A stretch of 18,269 nucleotides of DNA, taken from positions 1 through 18,269 of the forward strand of contig JACETJ010000012.1 of the NCBI GenBank assembly GCA_013911345.1, given 5' to 3'. The stretch's first letter is position 1. Each line of letters begins with the position of its first letter. Positions 7,412-15,695 of this stretch are shown here, in pieces. Origin of the DNA: Congregibacter sp. Its GTDB lineage: Bacteria; Pseudomonadota; Gammaproteobacteria; Pseudomonadales; Halieaceae. The position numbers and the translations under genes were made by a program. The notes beneath the pieces were generated by a model. That model was not told the DNA's origin. It ran no database searches and worked only from the letters and a program-made list of their open reading frames with translations.

Positions 7412-8998
7412 GTGTCAAGCCAAGCCGCGATCTTCCAGAAGGTTCTTGAAGCTGATCCCACATGGCTCAGTCAGATCCGGCGCGGCATAGAAAAAGAGAG
7501 CCTCCGGGTCACCACAGATCAGGCAACCCTCGCACAAACACCTCACCCGACAGAGCTTGGGTCAACCCTGACGCACCCAGCCATCACCACAGACTATTCT
7601 GAGGCATTGCTCGAGTTCATCACTCCAGCCTCACACTCCATATCAGACACCGAGCAGGCGTTAGCGAATCTTCATGGATTCACCGCGCGTCACCTGAAAC
7701 AAGAACTGCTGTGGAACGCCAGTATGCCCTGCATCGTCAATGGTGATTCTGGCATCCCGATCGCCGAATTCGGCCCATCCAATGTTGGCCAAATGAAGCG
7801 CATCTACCGCAACGGGCTGAGCGTGCGTTATGGACGAAAGATGCAAGCAATCGCAGGCATCCACTACAATTTCTCTCTCCCTGATGCCTTCTGGGCGGCT
7901 GCAAATCAAGTCGCAGGCAATCAGATTGATGATCAAGCATTTCAGACCGAGGGCTATCTGGCACTCATCAGGAACTTTTTTTCCCGGGTCTGGTTGCTGA
8001 TGTATCTGCTGGGAGCCTCCCCGGCAGTCTGCGCCAGTTTTTTACAGGGCAACAAAAACCACCCGCTTGAACCCATGGGCGATGATCACCACAGCTACTA
8101 CTTGCCCTTTGCCACGACGTTGCGCATGGGGGATCTTGGCTATACCAGTAACGCACAGGCTGGGATGGACGTCTGTTACAACGACCTTGCTCAATACATC
8201 TCCGCACTGCGTGACGCCATCCTGACGCCGCACCCCGCCTACTCTGAATTTGAAACAATGGACAACGGTGAGCAGGCTCAGCTGAACACCTCGTTACTGC
8301 AAATTGAAAATGAGTACTACAGCCCGATTCGACCCAAGCGGGTAACGCAAAGTGGTGAGGCGCCTGTGGTCGCTCTTGCGCGTCACGGTATTGAATACGT
8401 CGAGGTGCGCTGCGTGGACATCAATCCGTTCATACCCTTGGGAATCGATGCCAATACCATGCGTTTGATCGACCTCTTCCTCATAGGGTGTCTGGTGGAC
8501 GACAGCCCACAGTGTGATGCAGCGGGTCAACGCCAAAACAAAACCAACCTCCAGCGGATGGTCAATCGCGGGCGCGAGCCCGGGCTGACGTTACTCTCTA
8601 GAGCGGGCGTCGAGACGCCGCTACCCGAATTGGCCCAGCCCATACTGGAGCGCATGGATGAAATCGCTCGCTGGCATGATGCAGAGTCTGGAGGCACTAA
8701 TTATCAAGAGGTAGTGGCGCGGGCGCGGCAGCAAGTTGACGATCCCGCACTGACGCTGTCGGCGCAAATACTGGATGAGATGTCATCCAAGCAACAAAGT
8801 TTCTGGCAATTGGCGCTTCGCTACTCTCGCAAGTGGCATCAACAGCACCTTGATCACCCTATGTCCGACGCGATCTGGGAGACCATGACCCGGGATGCAG
8901 CATCATCCCTGCAACGACAAACAGAAATCGAGTCACACGAGAGTGAATCTTTTGACGCCTACCTGTCGCAATTCTACGCTCAGTATCAATCCGTCTGA
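7412..8998 (+). CDS. gshA: Glutamate-cysteine ligase GshA
   Basis: This cytoplasmic enzyme makes gamma-glutamylcysteine from glutamate, cysteine and ATP, the committed step of glutathione synthesis. From GTG at 7412 it is 528 residues, close to the roughly 518 of the E. coli enzyme, and of the gammaproteobacterial class-I type. Visible family segments include RRGIEKESLRV near the N-terminus, TTDYSEALLEFITP, the YRNGLSVRYGRKMQAIAGIHYNFS region split across the ATP/substrate site, and EYVEVRCVDINPF. The GTG is chosen because AGGAG (7402-7406) stands 5 nt before it. An in-frame TTG at 7382 would add 10 residues but has no ribosome site. The gene is transcribed alone: pilU diverges upstream and the FKBP operon converges downstream. 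gshB is not in the window. Confidence 0.96.
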   Translation: MSSQAAIFQKVLEADPTWLSQIRRGIEKESLRVTTDQATLAQTPHPTELGSTLTHPAITTDYSEALLEFITPASHSISDTEQALANLHGFTARHLKQELLWNASMPCIVNGDSGIPIAEFGPSNVGQMKRIYRNGLSVRYGRKMQAIAGIHYNFSLPDAFWAAANQVAGNQIDDQAFQTEGYLALIRNFFSRVWLLMYLLGASPAVCASFLQGNKNHPLEPMGDDHHSYYLPFATTLRMGDLGYTSNAQAGMDVCYNDLAQYISALRDAILTPHPAYSEFETMDNGEQAQLNTSLLQIENEYYSPIRPKRVTQSGEAPVVALARHGIEYVEVRCVDINPFIPLGIDANTMRLIDLFLIGCLVDDSPQCDAAGQRQNKTNLQRMVNRGREPGLTLLSRAGVETPLPELAQPILERMDEIARWHDAESGGTNYQEVVARARQQVDDPALTLSAQILDEMSSKQQSFWQLALRYSRKWHQQHLDHPMSDAIWETMTRDAASSLQRQTEIESHESESFDAYLSQFYAQYQSV

Positions 8999-9100
8999 GA
9001 CAAACTCATCGGTTAGCACCGGCACCGAATAGAGCTCGCTACTTCCTCATATTTTGCTGTAACCGCAAGCCAACCGCTCCACCCTCAAGGTGCAGTGAGC

Positions 9101-9127
9101 AAAAAAAAGCGCCCTTAAGGGCGCTTT
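9101..9127 (-). terminator. Strong intrinsic terminator of the FKBP operon (partly bidirectional)
   Basis: AAAGCGCCC (9106-9114), loop TTAA, and GGGCGCTTT (9119-9127) form a perfect 9-bp stem. Read on the minus strand, a run of eight U residues (9108-9101) follows the GC core directly: a textbook terminator 37 bp past the FKBP stop. Read on the plus strand only three U residues follow, so termination for the convergent gshA would be weaker. Confidence 0.9.
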
Positions 9128-9163
9128 CCAAACTCTATAAGGCTTGAGTCTTTCCGACCATGA

Positions 9164-9898
9164 TCACTCGGCGTCCGCGTCTGCCTTGACCACGGCGATC
9201 AGCTCAACATCAAACAGCAATGTCGCGTTGGGTCCGATCATCTGACCTGCCCCGCCCTCACCGTACCCCAGCTCCGGGGGAATGATGAACTTGTACTTTG
9301 CGCCGGGCTTCATCAGCTGCAATCCCTCTGTCCAGCCAGGAATCACCTGAGTCAGTCCAAAGGTCACGGTCTGGCCTCGCTCAAAGCTACTATCAAAAAC
9401 TGTTCCATCAACCAGACGGCCTTCATAGTGCACCTCGACCGAGTCTGCCGCCACGGGGTTATCACCCTCGCCCGGCTCCATCACAATGTACTGGAGCCCC
9501 GACGCTGTGGTCTGGACTTCTTCGTTTGCACTCATTTCTTCCATATAGGCTCTGCCTACCTCCAGATTAGACTGCGCCTGCGCGATGCGCTCGGCTTCCG
9601 CCTCCGCCTGTCTTCGCTCTTGGAAAGCTGACATTTCTGTATTGATCTCTTCATCGGTCAGCTTAGCCTCTGCGCCAGTCATGGCGTCCTCAAGGCCCGC
9701 TGCATAGGCGGCGACATCAACTGTCATGCCATCGGCAGCCATGCGCTGACCCATTCTCAGACCAACCCCATAACTCAAACGTGCATCCGCCGATTCCAAG
9801 GTAATCTCCTGCTCTTGCGAGGCGCCGCCGCAGCCGATCACCGTCGCTAACATGGCAGCCACTGAAAGCCGCCCCAAATGATTTAGTAAGGTACGCAT
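9164..9898 (-). CDS. FKBP-type peptidyl-prolyl isomerase lipoprotein (Mip/FkpA-like)
   Basis: This is a prolyl cis-trans isomerase probably exported and lipid-anchored in the cell envelope, where Mip/FkpA-like proteins help fold periplasmic and outer-membrane proteins. The N-terminus is a signal peptide ending in a lipobox-like TVIGC (C23). Gly rather than Asp follows the Cys, which predicts outer-membrane sorting. Residues 33-125 match the helical FKBP_N dimerisation region, ending in a long charged helix. The FKBP domain follows (about 148-237), with the family's VHYEGRLVDGTVFDSS, VIPGWTEGLQLM and PPELGYG active-site segments. A short acidic tail ends the protein. ATG at 9898 is used; a TTG at 9904 with AGGG 6 nt upstream is a real alternative and adds two residues. 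The gene is last in a three-gene operon, about 40 bp after the DUF2390 gene, and is followed by a strong terminator. Confidence 0.92.
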   Translation of the reverse strand: MRTLLNHLGRLSVAAMLATVIGCGGASQEQEITLESADARLSYGVGLRMGQRMAADGMTVDVAAYAAGLEDAMTGAEAKLTDEEINTEMSAFQERRQAEAEAERIAQAQSNLEVGRAYMEEMSANEEVQTTASGLQYIVMEPGEGDNPVAADSVEVHYEGRLVDGTVFDSSFERGQTVTFGLTQVIPGWTEGLQLMKPGAKYKFIIPPELGYGEGGAGQMIGPNATLLFDVELIAVVKADADAE

Positions 9899-9940
9899 AC
9901 TCAACGTTTTCCCTGTTCTGTTTACGTCGGGGGAGCGATG

Positions 9941-10435
9941 TTACGTTGACTCGAGGAGCAGTGCCACCAGTTGCTCCCTTTCCGAGGCATATTTACCGTT
10001 CTGAAAAACAGGCAATGCGAGCAGATTGCTATTCATCTGATGTTGGGTAGCGCGCATCGGAGACGGAGCCGCGCTGATTGCCTCGCTACGCGCTGATTCG
10101 CTGTTGGCCCACATCAACTCGGCGAGATGCCGCTCAGCCTCGACTTCCAGTTCCAACAAATGCCGCCGCGACGCCTCCATGCCCGCATCACGCTTCCAGC
10201 GCTCCCTGACAGCCCGGAGTGGCAACACCACCTCATCGATCCAGTCCTGGGTCGCGTCACGCAACTGCAGTGCGTCCTCTGATCGCCATTGATAGCCTTC
10301 GCTGGCTAACCAGCTGACGAACAATGCCTCAAGGATGACCAAATCTGCCTCTTGCTGCAGCCTCAACAGCAGATCCTGAGTGGCCTCAGACCGGTACTGT
10401 GCCAGCGCCCAGTCCCAGAAAGGAGTTGCTTTCAC
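9941..10435 (-). CDS. TIGR02444/DUF2390-family protein of unknown function
   Basis: This 164-residue soluble, helical protein is without an assigned function. Its first 85 residues match what I know of the TIGR02444 (DUF2390) family: FWDWALAQY near the start, then a leucine-rich LRLQQEADL segment, VSWLASEG, and W-IDEVVLPLRAVRERWK. The tail of about 60 residues is less conserved, with an Ala/Ser-rich linker near 115-125. There is no signal peptide or membrane helix. The start is GTG at 10435, and it overlaps the TGA of the upstream GIY-YIG gene as GTGA, so translation is probably coupled. The gene sits between a GIY-YIG protein and an FKBP lipoprotein, neither of which reveals its job. Confidence 0.82.
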   Translation of the reverse strand: MKATPFWDWALAQYRSEATQDLLLRLQQEADLVILEALFVSWLASEGYQWRSEDALQLRDATQDWIDEVVLPLRAVRERWKRDAGMEASRRHLLELEVEAERHLAELMWANSESARSEAISAAPSPMRATQHQMNSNLLALPVFQNGKYASEREQLVALLLEST

Positions 10436-10728
10436 TGCCTGTCACCTCTTTCTGATGCTGCGATCAACGCCTGTTTCTGGCGCCGAGTCAGACGGCGCAC
10501 AGCCGCCTCTCGCTGCAGTGCCTCGGATCTAGAGTCACAAGTTTCAGACCACACCACTGTGACCGGTCGACGGCCTCGCGTGTATCGAGCACCGCCGGGC
10601 AGTTGTCCATTGTGCTGCTGAAGTCTTCTGTTCATATCTGTCGTAATGCCCGCATACAACGACTTGTCCGAGCACTGTAGGAGATACACACGCCATTCAG
10701 CCCCCGCCTCCAGTGCCGGAGAGGTCAT
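10432..10728 (-). CDS. GIY-YIG domain protein (YhbQ/UPF0213-like)
   Basis: This small 98-residue protein is a stand-alone GIY-YIG nuclease domain, close in length to E. coli YhbQ (about 100). The domain starts with VYLLQC (14-19), a common variant of the GIY strand, then LYAGIT (24-29) for the YIG strand. N33-R34-R35 supplies the conserved Arg helix, and E74 in the LQREAAVRRL helix is the expected metal-binding Glu. The active site therefore looks intact. No DNA-recognition domain is attached, so it is neither a homing endonuclease nor a UvrC. The ATG at 10728 is chosen because the domain starts 13 residues later and upstream in-frame sequence looks non-coding; no clear ribosome site is seen. 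It is first in a minus-strand operon and diverges from trxA across 117 bp. Confidence 0.88.
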   Translation of the reverse strand: MTSPALEAGAEWRVYLLQCSDKSLYAGITTDMNRRLQQHNGQLPGGARYTRGRRPVTVVWSETCDSRSEALQREAAVRRLTRRQKQALIAASERGDRQ

Positions 10729-10756
10729 GAGCCAACCGGCAAATAGTGACCAACGC

Positions 10757-10785
10757 TTGCCGCCCGCGGGGCAGTAGGATATTTT
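10757..10785 (+). promoter_or_regulatory. Possible sigma-70 promoter of trxA
   Basis: TTGCCG (10757-10762), a 17-bp spacer and TATTTT (10780-10785) match the -35 and -10 consensus at 4 of 6 positions each, with ideal spacing, 60 bp before the trxA ATG. It lies in the 117-bp region between the divergent GIY-YIG and trxA genes. Sequence match only. Confidence 0.35.
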
Positions 10786-10845
10786 TCGGCTTTCACAACG
10801 TATTCCCTGAACCCGGCTTAAGCCATGCCTGACAACGGAGCACCT

Positions 10846-11172
10846 ATGAGCGCTGACATTCTGCACGTGACCGACGACAATTTCGACGCGGAGGTGCTCT
10901 CAAGCGACCTACCTGTACTGGTTGATTTTTGGGCCGAGTGGTGTGGTCCCTGCAAGATGATCGCACCCATCCTCGAAGAGATTGCCACAGAATACGCTGG
11001 AAAGGTCAAAGTCTGTAAGGTCGACGTAGACGCCAACCCAGACATGCCGGGCAAGTTCAACATTAGAGGCATCCCGACCTTGATCATGTTTAAAGGTGGG
11101 AATGCGGTCGACACCAAAGTCGGTGCGCTGTCAAAGACTCAACTGAGTGAGTTTGTAGACACCGTGGTGTAG
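10846..11172 (+). CDS. trxA: Thioredoxin TrxA
   Basis: This cytoplasmic dithiol reductant serves ribonucleotide reductase, methionine sulfoxide reductase and protein disulfides, and is recharged by thioredoxin reductase. It is 108 residues, the standard size. The redox motif WCGPC has C33 and C36, and the cis-proline is P77 in IRGIPT. The buried Asp is in LVDFWAEW. One further cysteine, C57, lies outside the active site. The ATG at 10846 is preceded by GGAG (10837-10840) at 5 nt; an upstream ATG at 10825 in the same frame would add a non-family extension. trxA lies directly before rho, as in Pseudomonas-type genomes, but 281 bp separate them. Confidence 0.97.
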   Translation: MSADILHVTDDNFDAEVLSSDLPVLVDFWAEWCGPCKMIAPILEEIATEYAGKVKVCKVDVDANPDMPGKFNIRGIPTLIMFKGGNAVDTKVGALSKTQLSEFVDTVV

Positions 11173-11239
11173 GCGAGACCGGCAAAAATACCCCCTTATT
11201 TTTTGCTGGACGCGCCCATCTTCCGGTGCTAACTTTGGT

Positions 11240-11286
11240 CAATCGGGACCTGTACGGCTCCCGTTGCACCCGACTTTTTCTTTTTT
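11240..11286 (+). promoter_or_regulatory. Bulged hairpin plus T-tracts in the trxA-rho leader (attenuator or terminator candidate)
   Basis: CAA(T)CGGGACC at 11240-11250 pairs with GG(C)TCCCGTTG at 11256-11266 over a 5-nt loop: 10 pairs with one bulge on each side. Eight bases later comes T5-C-T6 (11275-11286). The gap before the T-tract is longer than in a standard intrinsic terminator. The site could end trxA transcripts or form part of a rho leader; rho mRNA leaders are known to be autoregulated by Rho in E. coli. The remaining leader to 11453 holds no gene I can support. Confidence 0.4.
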
Positions 11287-11453
11287 CACCGCAGCCGCAG
11301 AGCCTTTGCTGAGCGCGTTGATCGAGTGAATCCTTGAGGTCGTCCGGGTGGCAATTTCTACCCCGACCCGCGCAAGCACAAAAAGCAACAAGCATTATCG
11401 GGGCAGGCCCTTTCCCTATTGACCCAATTTACCTATTTATTCGGAAGTGATTC

Positions 11454-12992
11454 GTGGAAGACCAAACCAGCACCAACACCGAAGAGTTGGAAGCCACCAA
11501 CAGTGATACCGCCGTCGCCAGTGATGAGGCGGCTACCGAAAATACTAAAAAGAACGGGCGAACCCTGAAGCTCAAAGCTTCGGAGGCAGAAGCCTCCAGC
11601 GAGGGATCGAGTGACGCGCCCGCTGAAACTGAGAATGGTGGTGAAGAAGCACCTCAGGGCCGCTCTCGACGGGGGCGACAGCGACGTCCGCGGCGTGATC
11701 CCAACACCCCCAGCGAAAACCCCATGAGCCTGACCGACTTGAAAAACAAGTCGACCCAGGAACTCATTGATATGGCCCGCGAGATGGGCATCGAGAACAT
11801 GGCGCGCTCACGCAAGCAGGACATCATCTTTGCCCTGCTCAAACGTCATGCCAAAAGCGGTGAAGACATCTTTGGCGATGGCGTACTGGAAATTCTGCAG
11901 GATGGTTTCGGCTTCCTAAGATCGGCAGACAGTTCCTTCCTCGCAGGCCCCGACGACATCTATGTGAGCCCCAGCCAGATTCGGCGCTTTAACCTGCGCA
12001 CCGGTGACACCGTTACCGGCATGATTCGACCGCCCAAGGATTCGGAGCGTTACTTCGCGCTTTTAAAGGTGAAGGAAGTTAACTTTGAGTCCCCGGAGAG
12101 CGCCAAAAGCAAGATCCTGTTTGAAAACCTTACGCCGCTGTTCCCGAATGAGCGCCTGACCCTTGAGAAAGGCAACGGCTCCACCGAGGACCTGACGGGA
12201 CGTCTAATTGATCTTGTGGCACCGATCGGGAAAGGCCAGCGTGGGCTGCTCGTCGCACCGCCCAAGGCTGGCAAGACGATCATGATGCAGAACATTGCCC
12301 AGGCGATCATCACCAACAACCCCGAGTGCTACGTGATCGTGCTACTCATCGACGAACGGCCGGAAGAAGTGACCGAGATGCAGCGCTCGGTGGGCGCACG
12401 CGGTGCCGAAGTCGTCGCCTCTACCTTCGACGAACCGCCCTCGCGCCACGTTCAAGTCGCCGACATGGTGATTGAAAAAGCGAAGCGACTGGTAGAGCAC
12501 AAACGCGACGTGGTGATCCTGCTCGACTCTATTACGCGCCTCGCTCGCGCCTACAATACTGTGATCCCCAGCTCCGGAAAGGTACTGACCGGTGGTGTGG
12601 ACGCCCACGCATTGGAGCGACCCAAGCGGTTCTTCGGCGCGGCCAGAAATATTGAGGAAGGTGGCAGCCTCTCCATTATCGCCACAGCGCTGATCGATAC
12701 CGGCTCGAAGATGGACGAAGTCATCTACGAAGAGTTCAAGGGCACGGGCAACTTGGAGCTGCACCTCGATCGCAAGATTGCGGAGAAGCGCGTTTACCCT
12801 GCCATCAATATCCGCCGATCAGGAACGCGTCGCGAAGAGCTGCTGACCGGCGAAGAGGAACTGCAGCGTATGTGGATTTTGCGCAAGCTGCTCCATGGTA
12901 TGGAAGATTTGCCCGCAATCGAATTCCAGCTTGATAAATTGAAGGATACCAAGTCGAACGAGGAATTCTTCAAGTCAATGAAGCGGAAGTAA
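11454..12992 (+). CDS. rho: Transcription termination factor Rho (with N-terminal extension)
   Basis: This hexameric RNA-dependent helicase ends transcription at Rho-dependent sites. It is 512 residues against 419 in E. coli. The conventional Rho begins at M91 (MSLTDLK) and matches closely from there: RNA-binding segments DGFGFLRS and [11 protein letters not shown]-loop APPKAGKT (268-275), catalytic [10 protein letters not shown]-loop KVLTGGVDA, and a C-terminus ending in MKRK. The added 90 residues are Ser/Glu/Ala-rich and acidic, closing with an Arg patch (8 Arg among R70-R81). After the catalytic helix there are three more residues than in E. coli Rho ([10 protein letters not shown] in place of LVKGEVV). 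GTG at 11454 has GGAAG (11443-11447) 6 nt upstream, so the extension appears to be translated. ubiD follows after 9 nt, suggesting an operon. Confidence 0.97.
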   Translation: MEDQTSTNTEELEATNSDTAVASDEAATENTKKNGRTLKLKASEAEASSEGSSDAPAETENGGEEAPQGRSRRGRQRRPRRDPNTPSENPMSLTDLKNKSTQELIDMAREMGIENMARSRKQDIIFALLKRHAKSGEDIFGDGVLEILQDGFGFLRSADSSFLAGPDDIYVSPSQIRRFNLRTGDTVTGMIRPPKDSERYFALLKVKEVNFESPESAKSKILFENLTPLFPNERLTLEKGNGSTEDLTGRLIDLVAPIGKGQRGLLVAPPKAGKTIMMQNIAQAIITNNPECYVIVLLIDERPEEVTEMQRSVGARGAEVVASTFDEPPSRHVQVADMVIEKAKRLVEHKRDVVILLDSITRLARAYNTVIPSSGKVLTGGVDAHALERPKRFFGAARNIEEGGSLSIIATALIDTGSKMDEVIYEEFKGTGNLELHLDRKIAEKRVYPAINIRRSGTRREELLTGEEELQRMWILRKLLHGMEDLPAIEFQLDKLKDTKSNEEFFKSMKRK

Positions 12993-13001
12993 TTCCTCGT
13001 C

Positions 13002-14498
13002 ATGCCCAGCTTTGTCGACCTGCGTGAGTTCATCAGTGAGCTCGAGAAACGGGGCGATTTGGTGCGCATTACCACTGAGGTCGATCCCAATCTTGAGATG
13101 ACTGAAATCGCCGACCGTACCCTTCGTGGCGGCGGCCCAGCTCTGTTATTTGAAAACCCCAAGGGCTCTGAGATCCCCGTACTCGCTAATCTATTTGGCG
13201 CAGAGCGGCGTGTGGCGTTGGGCATGGGTGAAGAGAACGTCGAGGCGTTGCGTGAAGTCGGCGAGCTGCTGGCCTACCTGCGGCAACCCGACCCTCCCAA
13301 AGGCTTTCGGGACCTCGTAGACAAGGCGCCGCTCCTAAAAAAGATCCTGACCATGGGGCCCAACGTCGTTAAAAAGCCACCCTGCCAGCAGCAGGTTGTG
13401 CGCGGTGACGATGTCGACCTTACTCAGCTACCGATCCAGACCTGTTGGCCGGAGGATGTTGGTCCACTGGTAACCTGGCCCCTGGTCATTACCCGCGGGC
13501 CCGAGAAAGAGCGGATGAATCTGGGCATCTACCGCATGCAGCTGCTCGGTCGCAATAAATTGATCATGCGCTGGCTGCCGCATCGCGGTGGCGCGCTGGA
13601 TTTCCGTGACTGGCAGCTGAAGCGGCCGGGCGAACCCTACCCAGTCGCCGTAGCACTCGGCGCTGATCCGGCAACGACTCTAGGCGCCGTGACGCCGGTG
13701 CCCGATTCGCTCTCCGAATATGCCTTTGCGGGACTACTTCGCGGCAAGAAGACCGACTTGGCCCAATGCGTTACAGACGTGTGTCGCAACAATGACCTGA
13801 TGGTGCCAGCTCACAGCGAGATCATTCTTGAGGGTTATATCGACCCGAACGAGATGGCCGATGAGGGACCGTACGGCGACCACACCGGCTATTACAATGA
13901 GGTTGAACGTTTCCCGGTGTTCACCGTGGAGACCATCACCACGCGAGACAAACCGATCTATCACAGCACCTACACGGGCAGGCCACCTGATGAGCCGGCG
14001 ATACTCGGAGTGGCGCTGAACGAAGTGTTTGTCCCGTTGCTGAAAAAACAGTTCCCGGAAATTACTGATTTCTACCTACCACCCGAGGGCTGCTCGTATC
14101 GTATGGCCGTGGTCACCATGCGCAAAGAGTATCCCGGTCACGCAAAAAGGGTGATGTTCGGTGTGTGGTCATTCTTGCGACAGTTCATGTATACCAAATT
14201 CATCATTGTGACTGATGACGATGTGAACGCGCGCTCCTGGGAGGATGTGGTATGGGCCATGACGACCCGCATGGATCCCGCCAGAGACTGCACCATCGTG
14301 GAGAATACGCCGATCGATTATCTTGATTTTGCGTCTCCTGTTGCGGGGCTGGGCTCCAAGATGGGCATGGACGCGACCCACAAGTGGGAAGGTGAAACCG
14401 ATCGCGAGTGGGGCCGCACAATCGAGATGGACGCTGCCACACGCGAGCGCGTTGATTCCTTGTGGGAGACTCTCGGTATTGTCTTGCCGGGCCGCTAG
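13002..14498 (+). CDS. ubiD: 4-hydroxy-3-polyprenylbenzoate decarboxylase UbiD
   Basis: This is a prenylated-FMN-dependent decarboxylase in the ubiquinone pathway, removing the carboxylate from 3-polyprenyl-4-hydroxybenzoate. It is 498 residues, normal for proteobacterial UbiD. The cofactor region MNLGIYRMQ starts at M172, with N173 and R178, followed by [12 protein letters not shown]. The catalytic acidic pair E288 and D293 lies in [11 protein letters not shown]; together with an upstream Arg these correspond to the Glu-Arg-Glu/Asp network of the family. The partner prenyltransferase UbiX, which makes the cofactor, is not in the window. The ATG is 9 nt past the rho stop, so rho and ubiD are probably co-transcribed. 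It converges on hemY, with 31 bp between the stops. Confidence 0.96.
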   Translation: MPSFVDLREFISELEKRGDLVRITTEVDPNLEMTEIADRTLRGGGPALLFENPKGSEIPVLANLFGAERRVALGMGEENVEALREVGELLAYLRQPDPPKGFRDLVDKAPLLKKILTMGPNVVKKPPCQQQVVRGDDVDLTQLPIQTCWPEDVGPLVTWPLVITRGPEKERMNLGIYRMQLLGRNKLIMRWLPHRGGALDFRDWQLKRPGEPYPVAVALGADPATTLGAVTPVPDSLSEYAFAGLLRGKKTDLAQCVTDVCRNNDLMVPAHSEIILEGYIDPNEMADEGPYGDHTGYYNEVERFPVFTVETITTRDKPIYHSTYTGRPPDEPAILGVALNEVFVPLLKKQFPEITDFYLPPEGCSYRMAVVTMRKEYPGHAKRVMFGVWSFLRQFMYTKFIIVTDDDVNARSWEDVVWAMTTRMDPARDCTIVENTPIDYLDFASPVAGLGSKMGMDATHKWEGETDREWGRTIEMDAATRERVDSLWETLGIVLPGR

Positions 14499-14529
14499 AG
14501 CAATCACTCCACAGATTCTCCCAATACTT

Positions 14530-15693
14530 CTAGCGCAAGGCCGCTAAGGCCTCCGCCTCCAGCTCCGCCGCTTCCGCCTCCTTACCCTGATGACGCAAAC
14601 AGTCTGCCCAGCCTGCAGCGTGTGACGCAGACGGATGAGATGCATGCGCCTTTTGCCACAGGTCTGCCTCCGCTTCAGCATCACCCTCAATTCGCGCAAT
14701 ACGAGCCAACGTAGCTTGGCAATGACCGTTGCTGTCCTCATTGCACCAGCGCTGAATCGCTTTTTTCATTTTTACTAACTGGCGATCGGGCAGGCGGGGC
14801 AGCGCCTCGAGCGTCGCCGGTTCGCAATGCTGCTGCAGGCGCTCTTGGAGTACCTTTTGCAAAGCATCTGTTTGGGTGCCTTGCTGCAAGATATCCAGCA
14901 GTAAAGGCCAAAGCGGTTGCCCTGGTGCTTTGAGCGCATCCGGTGCGCGTTTCCAGACAGGCACAACGTCATCTGCCTGTGTGAGCAGACCGATCCAGCC
15001 CTCTCGCTCCCAAACCTTGATCTGCTCATCGGGCGCTGTCCTGGCACGTCGGACGTCAGGCAGCAGTTCGATCAATGGCTGCCAATCCCGCTGCAAGAAA
15101 GCGAGTTCAGCCCGCAACGCCTTAGCGCGGGGCGTTTTGCGATCTGAGTTAGACAGCTGCTCTAACGATCGCTCGGCCTGGTCGGCAGAGCCGGCATCTA
15201 GGTAACACTCGAACCTGGCAAGTGCGATGAGCGGGGCGGGGGCCGATCCCTCTGTTTCAGCCTGCTCCAGTAACATCAGCGCGCGCGCCGATTCTCCGCG
15301 ATGCAATGCTGCAAGCGCCGCATAAAGGGGGTGCAAGATTGTTTGCTCGTCGGGAGCGCCGCCTTTCTTGAGTGCTTTCTCCGCCACATCCCAGTGGCCC
15401 TCAAAAAAGGCGGTAAAGCCTTTGTCCGCTCTGCGCTGTGCACCGCGAGCAGAGCGTATCCCCAACCAGCGACGCAGCGCGCGTGGCACCCTCAGCGTGG
15501 TGCGCAGCGCCCGGAGAACAAACCACAGCAGCAAGAGAGAAAGCACCAGCGCACTGAGTGCAAGCCAAACAGATGTCTCCACCTGGTAGTCGCCCCAGGT
15601 CAGCAATAGATAGCCGGGGTCCTGCGAGATAGCGTTGACCAGCACGGCACCCAGTACCAGAGAGCACACCAGATACAAACTGAATCGCGCCAT
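14530..15693 (-). CDS. hemY: HemY-like membrane protein with TPR-type helices
   Basis: This 387-residue inner-membrane protein belongs to the gammaproteobacterial HemY family (HemY_N), not to the protoporphyrinogen oxidase also called HemY in Bacillus. Two membrane helices (about 4-23 and 42-63) are followed by a basic stretch and a long soluble part made of helical, TPR-like repeats, probably cytoplasmic or periplasmic depending on topology. The C-terminus is Ala/Glu-rich and ends in EALAALR. It lies 2 nt after hemX and is the last gene of the haem cluster. The exact biochemical role is unsettled; a role near haem synthesis is inferred from its place in the operon. Confidence 0.92.
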   Translation of the reverse strand: MARFSLYLVCSLVLGAVLVNAISQDPGYLLLTWGDYQVETSVWLALSALVLSLLLLWFVLRALRTTLRVPRALRRWLGIRSARGAQRRADKGFTAFFEGHWDVAEKALKKGGAPDEQTILHPLYAALAALHRGESARALMLLEQAETEGSAPAPLIALARFECYLDAGSADQAERSLEQLSNSDRKTPRAKALRAELAFLQRDWQPLIELLPDVRRARTAPDEQIKVWEREGWIGLLTQADDVVPVWKRAPDALKAPGQPLWPLLLDILQQGTQTDALQKVLQERLQQHCEPATLEALPRLPDRQLVKMKKAIQRWCNEDSNGHCQATLARIARIEGDAEAEADLWQKAHASHPSASHAAGWADCLRHQGKEAEAAELEAEALAALR

Positions 15694-15695
15694 GG

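Noticed and set aside
10729..10866. A 46-residue N-terminal extension of the GIY-YIG protein reaching into trxA
   Set aside because: The extension would overlap the trxA start and its probable promoter, has no family similarity, and the domain begins only after the ATG at 10728.
11186..11210. AT-rich near-palindrome just after trxA as its terminator
   Set aside because: The arms are nearly all A/T with a mismatch, so the stem would be weak, and no separate U-tract follows it.
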